Under the pieces are notes generated by a model. It was given only the letters and a program-made list of their open reading frames with translations. It did no database searches and had not been told where the DNA came from. From IMG/VR virus record IMGVR_UViG_3300042356_000067, positions 1 through 30,093 of that record: DNA of 30,093 nt; one strand, written 5' to 3'. Both the position numbers and the translations under genes were made by a program. Below are positions 16,079-23,797 of the stretch, piece by piece (position 1 is the stretch's first letter; each line of letters begins with the position of its first letter). The DNA comes from a virus.

Positions 16079-16552
16079 TGCTTCTCTCCGACTGAAACTT
16101 AATCCACACTTGCCATTCTAGGAACTCCTCAACTGGCATCTCCTCGATCTCGCCAACTGTTTTGTGCAGCTTCTCAGCAAGATAAAAAATGAACTGCCGT
16201 TCAGGAGTCTCCCTTAGTTTTTTTCGAGTTCCTTGAAATCAACTCGCATGATTTCTGTTGAAACTCTTTCCAAAATTGAAGCATCAACCATGTTTCGCAA
16301 AACTGGTTTGTCTTCGATGGTGAAAATCTTTCCACCTTCTTTGTCGAGGCACTTCATCACCAACAACTCAACCAGAGTGTCAGCCTCAGAATTGCCCAAT
16401 CGAGTCACCGCCTGAAGTCTTGCTTTGTCTTTCAGTGTGAAAGGCTCAACGTAAACGATCAGAGGGCCATTCTCATCACCCCATTCAGGCACTTCAATCG
16501 CCTTAATTTGGAGTGATTTGAAGTGGGCTTTAGCTCGATCAATTGCACTCAT
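16068..16552 (-). CDS. G-T tail assembly chaperone, made by -1 ribosomal frameshift
   Basis: The ribosome reads the G frame from 16552 to the slippery heptamer at 16217-16223, shifts back one base and continues for 49 codons in the -1 frame to a TAA at 16070-16068. The extension begins LRETPERQFIFYLAEKLHKT and goes on VGEIEEMPVEEFLEWQVWIK, ending FQSERSNGK. This matches T-type extensions of siphophage chaperones (EieeMpveEf.eW..w). The full product is about 161 residues. Its C-terminus overlaps the tape-measure start by 11 bases. In lambda G-T keeps the tape measure soluble and recruits tube protein. The shift is inferred from the canonical heptamer in the correct frame, the conserved-looking extension and synteny. 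Confidence 0.88.
16214..16552 (-). CDS. G-like tail assembly chaperone (unshifted form)
   Basis: The 112-residue protein starts at the ATG at 16552, which shares one base with the TGA of the tube protein gene (TGATG); a TTG one codon upstream is not needed. The sequence (SAIDRAKAHFKSLQIKAIEV, PLIVYVEPFTLKDKARLQAV, ILERVSTEIMRVDFKELEKN) resembles the small acidic chaperone 'G' of siphophages that act on long tails, with the typical 'p.tlkd...l' centre. Position between tube and tape-measure genes is diagnostic. The unshifted stop TAA directly follows the slippery sequence, so most ribosomes make this form. It is expected in excess over the G-T fusion and absent from mature virions. Confidence 0.88.
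   Translation of the reverse strand: MSAIDRAKAHFKSLQIKAIEVPEWGDENGPLIVYVEPFTLKDKARLQAVTRLGNSEADTLVELLVMKCLDKEGGKIFTIEDKPVLRNMVDASILERVSTEIMRVDFKELEKN
16217..16223 (-). promoter_or_regulatory. -1 ribosomal frameshift slippery site A-AAA-AAC
   Basis: On the minus strand the codons are GAA AAA AAC TAA, giving the canonical X-XXY-YYZ heptamer A AAA AAC in the correct phase, immediately before the zero-frame stop. A back-slip of one base gives CTA AGG GAG ... open for 49 codons. A stop directly after the heptamer is often seen with such sites and may promote pausing. No strong downstream hairpin was worked out. Confidence 0.85.
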
Positions 16553-16941
16553 CAAGTAGCAGTGCTGAGAGTCAATGCACCAGTGCCTTGCAATGTGATT
16601 GAAGCCTCGACCATGCCATCAAAAGATGAGTTCACAGTCAGACCAGTCACGATTGCCGAGCCTGTGTAATATTTGTCACCAGCAGTTGCACCCTCTGGAT
16701 AAGCAGAGAATGTAGTGCTTGCACCCACTATGAGTGCCATTTGACCAACATCAGCCTCATCCCAGAAAACATCGACTGAGCCAGTGAAGGTTGTCAGTGA
16801 GGGTTTGTAGGTGCGAGCCACATCGCCCATCGATGTGTCTTCAAGAGTGTCAGCAGACTCGGAAATCGAGAAACTGCGAATCTCGCCAATGGTGTTTGCA
16901 CCCACTTTAAGTGTGCCTTCTGAACCAGTATGAGTAGCCAT
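16552..16941 (-). CDS. Major tail tube protein (gpV-like)
   Basis: The 129-residue, beta-rich protein (ATHTGSEGTLKVGANTIGEI, then RSFSISESADTLEDTSMGD, TYKPSLTTFTGSVDVFWDE, ending QGTGALTLSTAT) has the pattern of siphophage tail tube proteins: a short N-arm, 'G..ige..sfs..e..d..d.t..gd..r.y.psl...tGs.dvfwd' and a C-terminal strand. It lies between the tail terminator and the chaperone pair, as gpV does in lambda. A good ribosome site (AAAGGGG) precedes the ATG, in line with high expression, and a weak terminator lies just upstream. It has no C-terminal Ig-like domain, unlike lambda gpV. Confidence 0.85.
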   Translation of the reverse strand: MATHTGSEGTLKVGANTIGEIRSFSISESADTLEDTSMGDVARTYKPSLTTFTGSVDVFWDEADVGQMALIVGASTTFSAYPEGATAGDKYYTGSAIVTGLTVNSSFDGMVEASITLQGTGALTLSTAT

Positions 16942-16961
16942 AATTAAGCCCCTTTCAAGTT

Positions 16962-16987
16962 AAAAAATTTGCTGCATTAAACAGCAA
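16962..16987 (-). terminator. Possible weak terminator before the tube protein gene
   Basis: On the minus strand a 6-bp stem TTGCTG/CAGCAA with a 7-base loop is followed by A and six T. It overlaps the stop codon of the tail terminator gene. The short stem suggests partial termination or 3'-end protection rather than a complete stop. Confidence 0.5.
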
Positions 16988-17420
16988 CTTCAAGATCATT
17001 TTCTTTTGTTGAGTAAGTTACCTCAACAGTGAAACGTCCAACACCCACCACCTGTTCTCCATCACCTGAGTAATCAGATTCAAAAGCGACTGTGTTGATG
17101 TCCTTTGCCTTGCCACCCAGCGTGATGTTTTGATAAAGGGCTTCCTCTACCTCCACAGCAATGGTGTCAATTGAATTGTCGAAATTAGTGTTTGCCATGA
17201 CATAACACTCAACCATCACCTCAAGCACTCTCAATTGAGTGCGAGGTCTGGTTAGGGTTTCATTTGTTGATGTCTCTGACTTTGTGTAAACAATGAGAGC
17301 TGGCAATTTTCCAGACTCAAATGGATAAACCCGAGACTTAAAAACTCTTGTGCCTGTCGTTGTCAGACCCGTCAAGGCAGTGACAACCGCATCCCTGATT
17401 TGTTGTCTTACATGGCTCAT
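16977..17420 (-). CDS. Tail terminator (gpU-like) protein
   Basis: The 147-residue protein begins SHVRQQIRDAVVTALTGLTT and continues TGTRVFKSRVYPFESGKLPA, LIVYTKSE, with a central LRVLEVMVECYV strand and a C-terminal FTVEVTYSTKEND. This is the classic arrangement of gpU-type tail terminators ('R..Ir..v...l.g.tt.g..v...r.ypl....lPai.vyt..e'). These form a hexameric ring that ends tube polymerisation and docks the tail to the head. The position, directly after the head-tail joining gene with an ATGA overlap and before the tube gene, fits. Confidence 0.85.
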   Translation of the reverse strand: MSHVRQQIRDAVVTALTGLTTTGTRVFKSRVYPFESGKLPALIVYTKSETSTNETLTRPRTQLRVLEVMVECYVMANTNFDNSIDTIAVEVEEALYQNITLGGKAKDINTVAFESDYSGDGEQVVGVGRFTVEVTYSTKENDLEVAV

Positions 17421-17719
17421 TGCTTTTCCAACACAATCATCGTCATGCCAGTTCCATCGTCCTGAACAATTCTGGACTTGTAACTAACTCGATCAATCAG
17501 GAAAGCGTCACCCTCAGTGCATGAGGCCACATCAGAGGTGCGAACCATGAGTCTGGGTTGCTGAATAGCAAAGCCAACATCACCACCAGCCTCGACATCG
17601 ATGAACTGGTTGTCAAATATTCCTCGAATAGTCTTTGGGACTCCATTCTGGATTGTGTATTTCACATCAAGTCCAAAGTCTTTCAAGTACATCAAGCGAT
17701 CAGCAGCAGACTCAAACAT
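17417..17719 (-). CDS. Head-tail joining protein (gpFII-like)
   Basis: The 100-residue product from the ATG at 17719 begins MFESAADRLMYLKDFGLDVK and has later strands IRGIFDNQFIDVEAGGDVGF, AIQQPRLMVRTSDV, and C-terminal TGMTMIVLEKQ. Lambda FII-type attachment proteins share this pattern ('fd...a......lG..v.y......p..i.gifd.......g...v....p...v...dv...gd.l.i....Y.v......g.g...v.L'). An upstream in-frame GTG at 17737 would add six residues; the ATG is preferred because it overlaps the previous gene by only eight bases and follows a GGGAGG tract. It lies exactly where FII lies in lambda-like maps. It attaches to the neck before the tail docks. Confidence 0.8.
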   Translation of the reverse strand: MFESAADRLMYLKDFGLDVKYTIQNGVPKTIRGIFDNQFIDVEAGGDVGFAIQQPRLMVRTSDVASCTEGDAFLIDRVSYKSRIVQDDGTGMTMIVLEKQ

Positions 17720-17921
17720 TTTTCTTTGGCCTCCCACGCTTGATTGGCTTTGTTTCCTCAGACAGACCGATTGATCGATCCACTAATTCTTGATATACAT
17801 AAGGAACACAGCGAGCATTCTTCACCAAATCAAAAGCTTCTTGATCTGGCAAATCTAAGACTTGCCCAATACGGGCATTTCCAGTGCTGGTCATTGTGTT
17901 TCTTATGAATTCAAGTTTCAT
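17712..17921 (-). CDS. Small head-associated protein (FI position)
   Basis: The 69-residue product starts MKLEFIRNTMTSTGNARIGQ, continues VLDLPDQEAFDLVKNARCVP and ends with the basic tail KRGRPKKNV. The head (a strand, then 'G.vldLpd.eA..Lv..g.A') is a pattern I recall from short phage proteins located just after the major capsid gene. The function is unknown; some are placed near the capsid-neck boundary. The RGRPKK end is AT-hook-like (R-G-R-P core), so DNA contact is conceivable but only inferred. It follows a terminator-like hairpin behind the capsid gene, so its level should be lower than that of capsid. Confidence 0.65.
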   Translation of the reverse strand: MKLEFIRNTMTSTGNARIGQVLDLPDQEAFDLVKNARCVPYVYQELVDRSIGLSEETKPIKRGRPKKNV

Positions 17922-17924
17922 ATT

Positions 17925-17954
17925 AAAAGCCCCGAGAGGTTTCCCCCTCGGAGC
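17925..17954 (-). terminator. Attenuating terminator after the major capsid gene
   Basis: On the minus strand an 8-bp stem GCTCCGAG/CTCGGGGC (one G-U pair), extendable by three inner pairs, is followed by TTTTAA. It lies between the capsid stop at 17964 and the next ATG at 17921. The short U-run suggests partial termination, which would lower downstream gene expression relative to capsid. Confidence 0.75.
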
Positions 17955-17963
17955 ATTTAGACA

Positions 17964-19061
17964 TTAGGCAATGTCTGCATCGCCATAGCAGAATGAAACC
18001 GCATTGCGAACTGCAATGTCAGTGTCTTGCAAGGCAACCACGCGCATAGTGCCGCTTGTGGAGTTGCTGTAAGGATCGACCATCAAGTCAAGACCGCTAA
18101 AGAAACCAATCAACAGATCAGCAAAGTTGCCAAAGAACACATCACCAGCAGTCACTTGGGCTGAGGTTTCTGTGCGATAGCCGTTTACTGTGTTGCCAGT
18201 TTCCCAGACGAATTGACCAGTAGATGTGGATGACTTCTCAGTTGTCTTCAATGCACCACGTTGGGCAGGGTTGAACAAATAAGTCATCGTGCCGATGTCA
18301 GCATTGTCAATGGCCAACTCAGACTCCATCGCCACCAACTCAGCAAAAGTTGGGTTTGTGGCTGCAAAGTCTTTTGTGTTGATGCCAGATTGCAACTTGA
18401 TACCTGTGGGCTGGTTGTTTGCACCAGTGCCGTATAGGGCAGCAGTGTCAATCGCCAAGGCAATCACAGTGGCCAAGTCTCTGCGAACCATGCTCTCGAT
18501 GTCAATCGAGGACTGGATCATCAACTTGCGTGAGAAGTCAGTGTAAGCACCGACAGTCTTTGGAGACATAGTGACTTGAGCAAGAGTTTGTTGGCTCTCA
18601 GTAGGTGCGCCTGACTCTGCGACCCAATAAGCAGTGGCCGCGCCAGATTGCTTAGGGATTGCCACATTACCAACCAGACCATTCAAGACTGTTGCACCAG
18701 CACGTTGAACAACTGATCGGTTGCGGAGCATCTCGATGAAAGATGCGGCCAGCAGATCGGTTGCCACAGTGAAGCCACCAGCAGAGTTTGTGCCGACAGT
18801 CAAGTCACGCTTTGCATAGGTGATTTCGTTTGGTACGAAAAAGCCTTGAGCAGAGCGACCATAAGTCTTTTGAGCAGCCTCAGAGACTTCACGCTCGAAA
18901 GCAGCATTTGCCCATGCGCGTTTGTCTTGGGGGTTAGCCATGGCATTGATTGCGCGAACAAATGAATACTGACGAACTTCCTTTTGTGTCAAGCCAACTT
19001 CAGCTTGAATAGGAGCGTCATAAGCGCGACTTTCAGTCGCAACAGTTACAGAGTTTTCCAT
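17964..19061 (-). CDS. HK97-type major capsid protein from internal start
   Basis: Inside the protease-capsid fusion, codon 256 is an ATG at 19061 preceded by AAAGGA seven bases upstream, a strong ribosome site. Starting here gives a 365-residue protein (MENSVTVATESRAYDAPIQA...), the usual size of an HK97-fold major capsid protein with its N-terminal delta region. The body has family motifs: NSAGGFTVATDLLAASFIEM, RNRSVVQRAGATVLNG, AAYWVAESGAPTESQQT and MSPKTVGAYTDFSRKLMIQS. This would provide capsid subunits in excess of the protease fusion, like the internal start that gives Nu3 within lambda C. Whether the major product comes from this start or from proteolysis is not decided by sequence. 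Confidence 0.75.
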   Translation of the reverse strand: MENSVTVATESRAYDAPIQAEVGLTQKEVRQYSFVRAINAMANPQDKRAWANAAFEREVSEAAQKTYGRSAQGFFVPNEITYAKRDLTVGTNSAGGFTVATDLLAASFIEMLRNRSVVQRAGATVLNGLVGNVAIPKQSGAATAYWVAESGAPTESQQTLAQVTMSPKTVGAYTDFSRKLMIQSSIDIESMVRRDLATVIALAIDTAALYGTGANNQPTGIKLQSGINTKDFAATNPTFAELVAMESELAIDNADIGTMTYLFNPAQRGALKTTEKSSTSTGQFVWETGNTVNGYRTETSAQVTAGDVFFGNFADLLIGFFSGLDLMVDPYSNSTSGTMRVVALQDTDIAVRNAVSFCYGDADIA

Positions 19062-19826
19062 TTTTCTTTCCTTTGGGGTTTCGGTTTCAGCGACTTGCGC
19101 TTCAACCAAAGTTTCGGTAATTTGTGATGTTTCCACCACCGCTTCAGAGGTTGCCTCGATCTCCGCACTTCGACCCACACCGACTGACACATCGGCTGGA
19201 ATTGAAACAATTGAGACTTCAACAGGCCGCCAATTTGTTGCGCGATAAGTTCTGCCATCGTTCTCTTTCACCATCTTGGCAATTGAGTAACCAATGGAAA
19301 CATTACCGCGAATCAAATCCGCGACATCTCCATAAACCTCTGAAGCCAATGCGCTCTTACCGAAACGCACTGTCGCTCGCAACTTGCGAGCCGAGCCATC
19401 GAGACTTACAGATTCGATAACACCAATTTGTCGCTCAGGATCGTGATCCATGAGGAGTGGTGCGCGACCAGAGTTCAAGAAACTCAAGTCGATTGATTCA
19501 GGGTTGTGGTCTAGCACTTCCTCACCATAAGATCGGCCAACTGGCATCTCGGAGGAAATAGACATTGAGACTCTGCGAGCATCGAGGCTTTCGACTCGGG
19601 CTTCCATCGCATCACTGCGAGTCACGCGAGAGTTAGATTTGCGCTCTTCGTCATAGTCCATGCTGGATACTTCCTCAATGTCACCATTGAGAATTGTACT
19701 ATCTGAAGTTTCAGCAGAAACTACCTCTTCTGGCTCTTCTGCCATTTCAGGCATTTGAGCCAATTCATGCTCTTCTGTTTCAACAGAAACCATGACAGTG
19801 ACCATTGCTCTTTCTTCATCGCTCAT
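17964..19826 (-). CDS. Prohead protease - major capsid protein fusion
   Basis: The 620-residue protein fuses two functions usually on separate genes. Residues about 55-255 are an HK97/S78-type prohead protease: RAPLLMDHDPERQIGVIESV with catalytic H128, the GNVSIGYSI block with catalytic S177, and the closing VEVSIVSIPADVSVGVG strand. The first 50 residues are very acidic. Residues about 256-620 are an HK97-fold major capsid protein. The protease would cut the scaffold/delta parts during maturation, probably including the junction near 255. The start ATG at 19826 has AAGGA five to six bases upstream. An internal ribosome site at the junction suggests two translation products. It lies between the portal and FI/FII-like genes as expected. 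Confidence 0.92.
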   Translation of the reverse strand: MSDEERAMVTVMVSVETEEHELAQMPEMAEEPEEVVSAETSDSTILNGDIEEVSSMDYDEERKSNSRVTRSDAMEARVESLDARRVSMSISSEMPVGRSYGEEVLDHNPESIDLSFLNSGRAPLLMDHDPERQIGVIESVSLDGSARKLRATVRFGKSALASEVYGDVADLIRGNVSIGYSIAKMVKENDGRTYRATNWRPVEVSIVSIPADVSVGVGRSAEIEATSEAVVETSQITETLVEAQVAETETPKERKMENSVTVATESRAYDAPIQAEVGLTQKEVRQYSFVRAINAMANPQDKRAWANAAFEREVSEAAQKTYGRSAQGFFVPNEITYAKRDLTVGTNSAGGFTVATDLLAASFIEMLRNRSVVQRAGATVLNGLVGNVAIPKQSGAATAYWVAESGAPTESQQTLAQVTMSPKTVGAYTDFSRKLMIQSSIDIESMVRRDLATVIALAIDTAALYGTGANNQPTGIKLQSGINTKDFAATNPTFAELVAMESELAIDNADIGTMTYLFNPAQRGALKTTEKSSTSTGQFVWETGNTVNGYRTETSAQVTAGDVFFGNFADLLIGFFSGLDLMVDPYSNSTSGTMRVVALQDTDIAVRNAVSFCYGDADIA

Positions 19827-19880
19827 ATAGTTCCTTTCGGATTTTTCGTGATTTTAACCATGCTTTTTGAATTTGAGAAG

Positions 19881-21332
19881 TTAAGCATCTGCGCTCACTT
19901 CAGCAACAGTTGGCAGCTTGTCACCAAATGGCTCAAAGGCCATCTTGAGGCCATACATTGCAGCCAATTCTTTCTCAGCATTGATGGCCGAGAAGGTTTC
20001 TTCGACATCCCGACCATATTGATTGGCCACATCTTGCATCGAGAGAATGCCGTTTTGCATACCGATGACAGCCGCATTCATTTCTTTCAGTGGATCAACC
20101 CACTGGAAGCCCCGCGCCCTGAAGATGGCTGCATCTGCAAACTTGTCAAACCGAGTTGATGGGATGTTGATCACGCCATTCTCCATGACAGACATTAAGA
20201 ACTCTCGGAATATTGGCTCAACAAAGTGTTGGATCAAAATGTCTTGAACCATTTTCCACTGATCCCTGTCCTCAAGAGTGCCTTGCCTGATCGATGAATA
20301 TGAGACACCTTCCAGATTGTTCGCCAGTGATGTGTAGCTGACACCCAAGCCTGAAGCAATACCGCGCAAAACAGCTTTTTCAAACTCAGCAAATGCACCA
20401 GTCGGATGAGTCGGATCAAACTGCTGGAAGTTCACGCCCTCTGGCAATTGGTGGAAAGTCCCGGGATCGGCTTGCATGATTGGCACGTTGTCAATCTTGT
20501 CATCAGCCGTGAAACCATCCCCCTGTGGAGAGGTAAAAAATCCCATCTTGGACGCACCAACCCGAGCCGCCACCAACTCAGCTTCTCTATAGCCATTAAG
20601 CATTTTGAGGCTGGTTAGAACTGGAGCCATCCAAGGCACTCCTCGGGTTTGCTGCGCTCGCTCACCAACAAAGCAGTGGATGATCCTGTCAGCAGGGACT
20701 CTAATCCTTGGCTCAGAGAATGTCTGGCTGTATGCGTCAAAGGGATGCCTAGTGAGCAAGTGATAAGCAACTGGTCTGCCAAACTGATCCAATTCCACAC
20801 TCATCCGAATGCGGTTTCCATTTGGTAGGTTGTCGTTGTAATTCTCATCTAAGTAGTCAGGCTCAAGAAACTCAAGAGCAAAGTCAAACTTGTTTGGATA
20901 ACGCACCTTGCGACACAAAACCTCACCATCGCGCACCAGAGATTCGACAAAGAATCTTTGAGCATCAACCCATGAATATTTGCCATCGACAGTGCAGACA
21001 CCAAGCCTTGACCACTGGTTAAAAGCATTCTCGATCTGGTCGTTGCCAATGCTGTCCATTAAGCCGTTGTCGTTTCTGGCCTTGATCTGGACAGTCACAC
21101 CTCGCTCACCAACAACATTGATTTTGGCAAGGTTAATGAATCGCTTGGCATATTCATTGTTTCGGGATAAATCTCTGGAGCGATCACGCAAGATTCTGAT
21201 CGCTGGCCTGATCTCTTCGTCAGCAGATTTGCTCGATTGAATAAAGTCACTGAACAATCTTCCAACATTTGCACCCGCATAACTGCGCTTTTTGAGAGAT
21301 TTCTTTTTGGAAAAAATGTCTAGTATTCCCAT
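19881..21332 (-). CDS. Portal protein (lambda gpB family)
   Basis: The 483-residue protein begins with a basic head (MGILDIFSKKKSLKKRSYAG) and has portal-family segments: RDRSRDLSRNNEYAKRFINL (about 48-67), RDGEVLCRKVRYPNKFDFAL, LEFLEPDYLDENYN, RIIHCFVGERAQQTRGVPWM, and ASGLGVSYTSLANNLEGVSY followed by SSIRQG. These match the phage portal, lambda family (TIGR01539 type), which forms the dodecameric ring for DNA entry and tail attachment. The ATG shares its A with the TAA of the gpW-like gene (TAATG), and the capsid fusion follows 54 bases downstream. The length is close to that of lambda gpB. No separate gpC protease follows because protease is fused to capsid. Confidence 0.95.
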   Translation of the reverse strand: MGILDIFSKKKSLKKRSYAGANVGRLFSDFIQSSKSADEEIRPAIRILRDRSRDLSRNNEYAKRFINLAKINVVGERGVTVQIKARNDNGLMDSIGNDQIENAFNQWSRLGVCTVDGKYSWVDAQRFFVESLVRDGEVLCRKVRYPNKFDFALEFLEPDYLDENYNDNLPNGNRIRMSVELDQFGRPVAYHLLTRHPFDAYSQTFSEPRIRVPADRIIHCFVGERAQQTRGVPWMAPVLTSLKMLNGYREAELVAARVGASKMGFFTSPQGDGFTADDKIDNVPIMQADPGTFHQLPEGVNFQQFDPTHPTGAFAEFEKAVLRGIASGLGVSYTSLANNLEGVSYSSIRQGTLEDRDQWKMVQDILIQHFVEPIFREFLMSVMENGVINIPSTRFDKFADAAIFRARGFQWVDPLKEMNAAVIGMQNGILSMQDVANQYGRDVEETFSAINAEKELAAMYGLKMAFEPFGDKLPTVAEVSADA

Positions 21333-21919
21333 TATCCGAACCTCACCTGAATGGTTGAGCCAGTGGGCTTGCCCTTGGCAATATTCTCAGCAATCATTTC
21401 TTTTTGTCGCTCTCGTTTGTAATAGTCCCGAGCGTCTGTCAATTCTCTGAGTGACATCTTTGAAAGGCTGCGACCAGCAATTGAGTAACTAGAAACATCC
21501 GAGTCAGCGCGACCAGACAAAACACTTTCAATCTTGCCGATCATTATTTGTGCATGAGTCCTCAGATCAGCAGAGGTGAGGTTTAGATCAGCAACGATGT
21601 CCCAATATCCCTTGTCCACAGTCACCCGAGCCGCATCAGAGTTTCGCTCGATATCCGCTTGCCAGACATAACTACCCTTGAGGAAAGCCGCGCTCGTTGC
21701 GCTGGTGATGGTGGCTAAAAAGTCAGTGCCACTGGTTGTGGCTGTGATGTTTATTTCAGCGTCACCACCGCCTTGCACTCGGGCTGTGTATTTGAGTGTG
21801 TAAAGTGTAGGAGGGTAGTCAACCCCGAGATCGGTGCGTTTCCATTGCTGGAAACTGCCAATCACAATAATTTCTGGCTCCGTTATCGGTGCAGTGCTTG
21901 AGTCAAAAAGGTTAGCCAT
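21332..21919 (-). CDS. gpW-like head-tail connector with an N-terminal beta domain
   Basis: The 195-residue protein occupies the lambda W position between terminase and portal. Residues about 140-180 (SSYSIAGRSLSKMSLRELTD then ARDYYKRERQKE) resemble the gpW core of two helices and a hairpin with a 'gRs..k.slreL...r' motif. The N-terminal ~130 residues are beta-rich (IIVIGSFQQWKRTDLGVDYP, GTDFLATITSATSAAFLKGS, YVWQADIERN) and have no counterpart in 68-residue lambda gpW, so this is an enlarged or fused version. gpW closes the portal after packaging. The fusion could add a decoration-like or scaffold function (inference). The overlap with the portal start indicates coupling. Confidence 0.7.
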   Translation of the reverse strand: MANLFDSSTAPITEPEIIVIGSFQQWKRTDLGVDYPPTLYTLKYTARVQGGGDAEINITATTSGTDFLATITSATSAAFLKGSYVWQADIERNSDAARVTVDKGYWDIVADLNLTSADLRTHAQIMIGKIESVLSGRADSDVSSYSIAGRSLSKMSLRELTDARDYYKRERQKEMIAENIAKGKPTGSTIQVRFG

Positions 21920-21949
21920 TAGCCCCCCGTTTGGGAAATATACACGATT

Positions 21950-23797
21950 CTAACGCCAACCATTGACAAATGACGAATTTGGCTTTTCTCGACTGATTGG
22001 TTTGGTTGTTTGAACTACCTCAGCCGCCTGTTTTCGAAGTGCAGCCCTTTTTGCCAATGATGCAAGATTGACATTTAAAAGGGAAAGGGCAGCCATTGCA
22101 TAGACCCGAACATCGAGTGCTTCGTTTCGCGTCCGAGTCTTTACAAACTCACGCCTAGCAAAACCTTTGTGATATCGGGTTGCAATTTTCTCAGCAGTCA
22201 GTTGCTTGAAATATTCATCCTCCCTGCCAACAGGGAAGTGGCAATATCCCGCGCCAGCTTCTTGAATCTTGAAGCGAGAGAACAAAAGTAGTTTGACAGT
22301 ATCAACACCCACGGGAAACAGTTTGATCTTGCCGATGTTGTTCTTTGATGGCTTGCCAACAATTGGCTTACCTTCACCGCCCACACCCTTAATCGCAAAT
22401 ATGCGCTTGCCTTCTCGCGGGTGGACATATTTGTATACCGCTTGAGTGTTGTGGCCGCCAGAGTCCACACAAGTTGCCCTGACAATCATGTCCTCGCCTG
22501 ACTCATGCTCATAAGTCTGCAACAAGAATTCATCGAGGTCTTTCCAGATGTGGGGGGCAGAAGGATCGCCATAAAAGGTTTTATAGGCAATTGACCAAGA
22601 TTCCTCATCTAAGCCCCAGCCAACCACCTCAGCCTCAAGTCGATCATCCTGAACGTCAACTCCAGCAGTCAATAAAAGCACATCCTGTGGCACTGTGTCC
22701 CATTCCTCAGCCCTGTTTGACAATGAGTAGTCATCGACTTGCTCACCATCCTCCTCCCAAGACTCACCAAGATAAGTATTGATCCAGACCCTCAGAGTGG
22801 CTGGTTGTTTCTTGGCCTCAAGGAAGTCTCTGACCCCATCCTCTAAAGGACTCCAAGGGCTATAAAGTGCAGACAAGTGAAAGCCAGCGATCTTGCCTGT
22901 TGGTTTGCTTGCGATCCAGCGACCTTTCTTGATGGCCTTGGCTCTTTGGTTATCGTCCCAAAGTGACCCGCATTCCTCGCAAACATATTTAGCTGTCTGA
23001 GGCTTGTCAGTTTCCCACTTCACTTGACCCCATTTCAAGGTCTGCTCATGTTGACAGTCTGGACAATCAATGTGAAACCTTCTCTGATCGCTTTCCTCAT
23101 AAGCCGATTCAATCCGACTTGCTCCTTTATTAGTGGGAGTCGAGACAAGTAAGATTTTTCGGTTCCAAAATGTCGTTGCCCTTTTTCTCGCCAATGAAAC
23201 TGGATCACCCTCAGTGCCAGCAGAGACAGGGTAGCGATCCACCTCATCACAGAAAACCACCCTGACTGGCCTCGATGCCAAGCTCGATGGAGAGTTTGCA
23301 CCGCAAGCAGTTACATGGCCACCAGCAAAGACTTTGTGCAGTGTCGTGTTGCCTGAGTCCCTTGACCTTGGGTCTTTGACCAAGCCAGCCAGAATGGGAG
23401 TGTCTCGCAGCATGGGAGCCAATCGATCTTTGCTCCAAGTCTGAGCCATGTCCAGAGTTGGCTGCACCACCAACATGGGGCTTGGGTCTTGAGAGATAAA
23501 GAAACCAATGGCATTGTTTAGGATTTCAGTCTTGCCCACCTGAGCCGATGACATCATCACCACAGTCTCAATGCTGTGGTCAGACAGAGCGTCCATCACG
23601 CCTCGTTGATATTCAGCGCGAGAGGTGTTCCAAGTGCCAGCTTCAGCCGAGGACTCAGGACTTAATTTGCGATAGCGATCAGCCCAATCAGAAATCGACA
23701 GTTTCGTTGGTGGCTTCAGTCTCTTCCAAATCTGCCTCTGAATCGCCTTCTGCAAACTCTCCCTCTGAATTGTTCTGACCGATTCCTCTAATTTCAT
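21950..23797 (-). CDS. Terminase large subunit (GpA family)
   Basis: The 615-residue protein has all GpA-type features: the adaptor-like head SDWADRYRKLSPESSAEAGT (36-55), Walker A SAQVGKT (84-90), Walker B VVFCDEVDRYP with D184/E185, a four-cysteine zinc module (C245, C248, C273, C276), and the nuclease strand LLTAGVDVQDDRLEAEVVGW with D381. The ATPase drives DNA into the prohead, and the nuclease makes the cos cuts, so cohesive-end packaging is expected for this family. The called ATG overlaps the small terminase gene by 110 bases. Shorter starts, including a TTG at residue 15, are possible because the conserved part begins near residue 30. Confidence 0.96.
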   Translation of the reverse strand: MKLEESVRTIQRESLQKAIQRQIWKRLKPPTKLSISDWADRYRKLSPESSAEAGTWNTSRAEYQRGVMDALSDHSIETVVMMSSAQVGKTEILNNAIGFFISQDPSPMLVVQPTLDMAQTWSKDRLAPMLRDTPILAGLVKDPRSRDSGNTTLHKVFAGGHVTACGANSPSSLASRPVRVVFCDEVDRYPVSAGTEGDPVSLARKRATTFWNRKILLVSTPTNKGASRIESAYEESDQRRFHIDCPDCQHEQTLKWGQVKWETDKPQTAKYVCEECGSLWDDNQRAKAIKKGRWIASKPTGKIAGFHLSALYSPWSPLEDGVRDFLEAKKQPATLRVWINTYLGESWEEDGEQVDDYSLSNRAEEWDTVPQDVLLLTAGVDVQDDRLEAEVVGWGLDEESWSIAYKTFYGDPSAPHIWKDLDEFLLQTYEHESGEDMIVRATCVDSGGHNTQAVYKYVHPREGKRIFAIKGVGGEGKPIVGKPSKNNIGKIKLFPVGVDTVKLLLFSRFKIQEAGAGYCHFPVGREDEYFKQLTAEKIATRYHKGFARREFVKTRTRNEALDVRVYAMAALSLLNVNLASLAKRAALRKQAAEVVQTTKPISREKPNSSFVNGWR

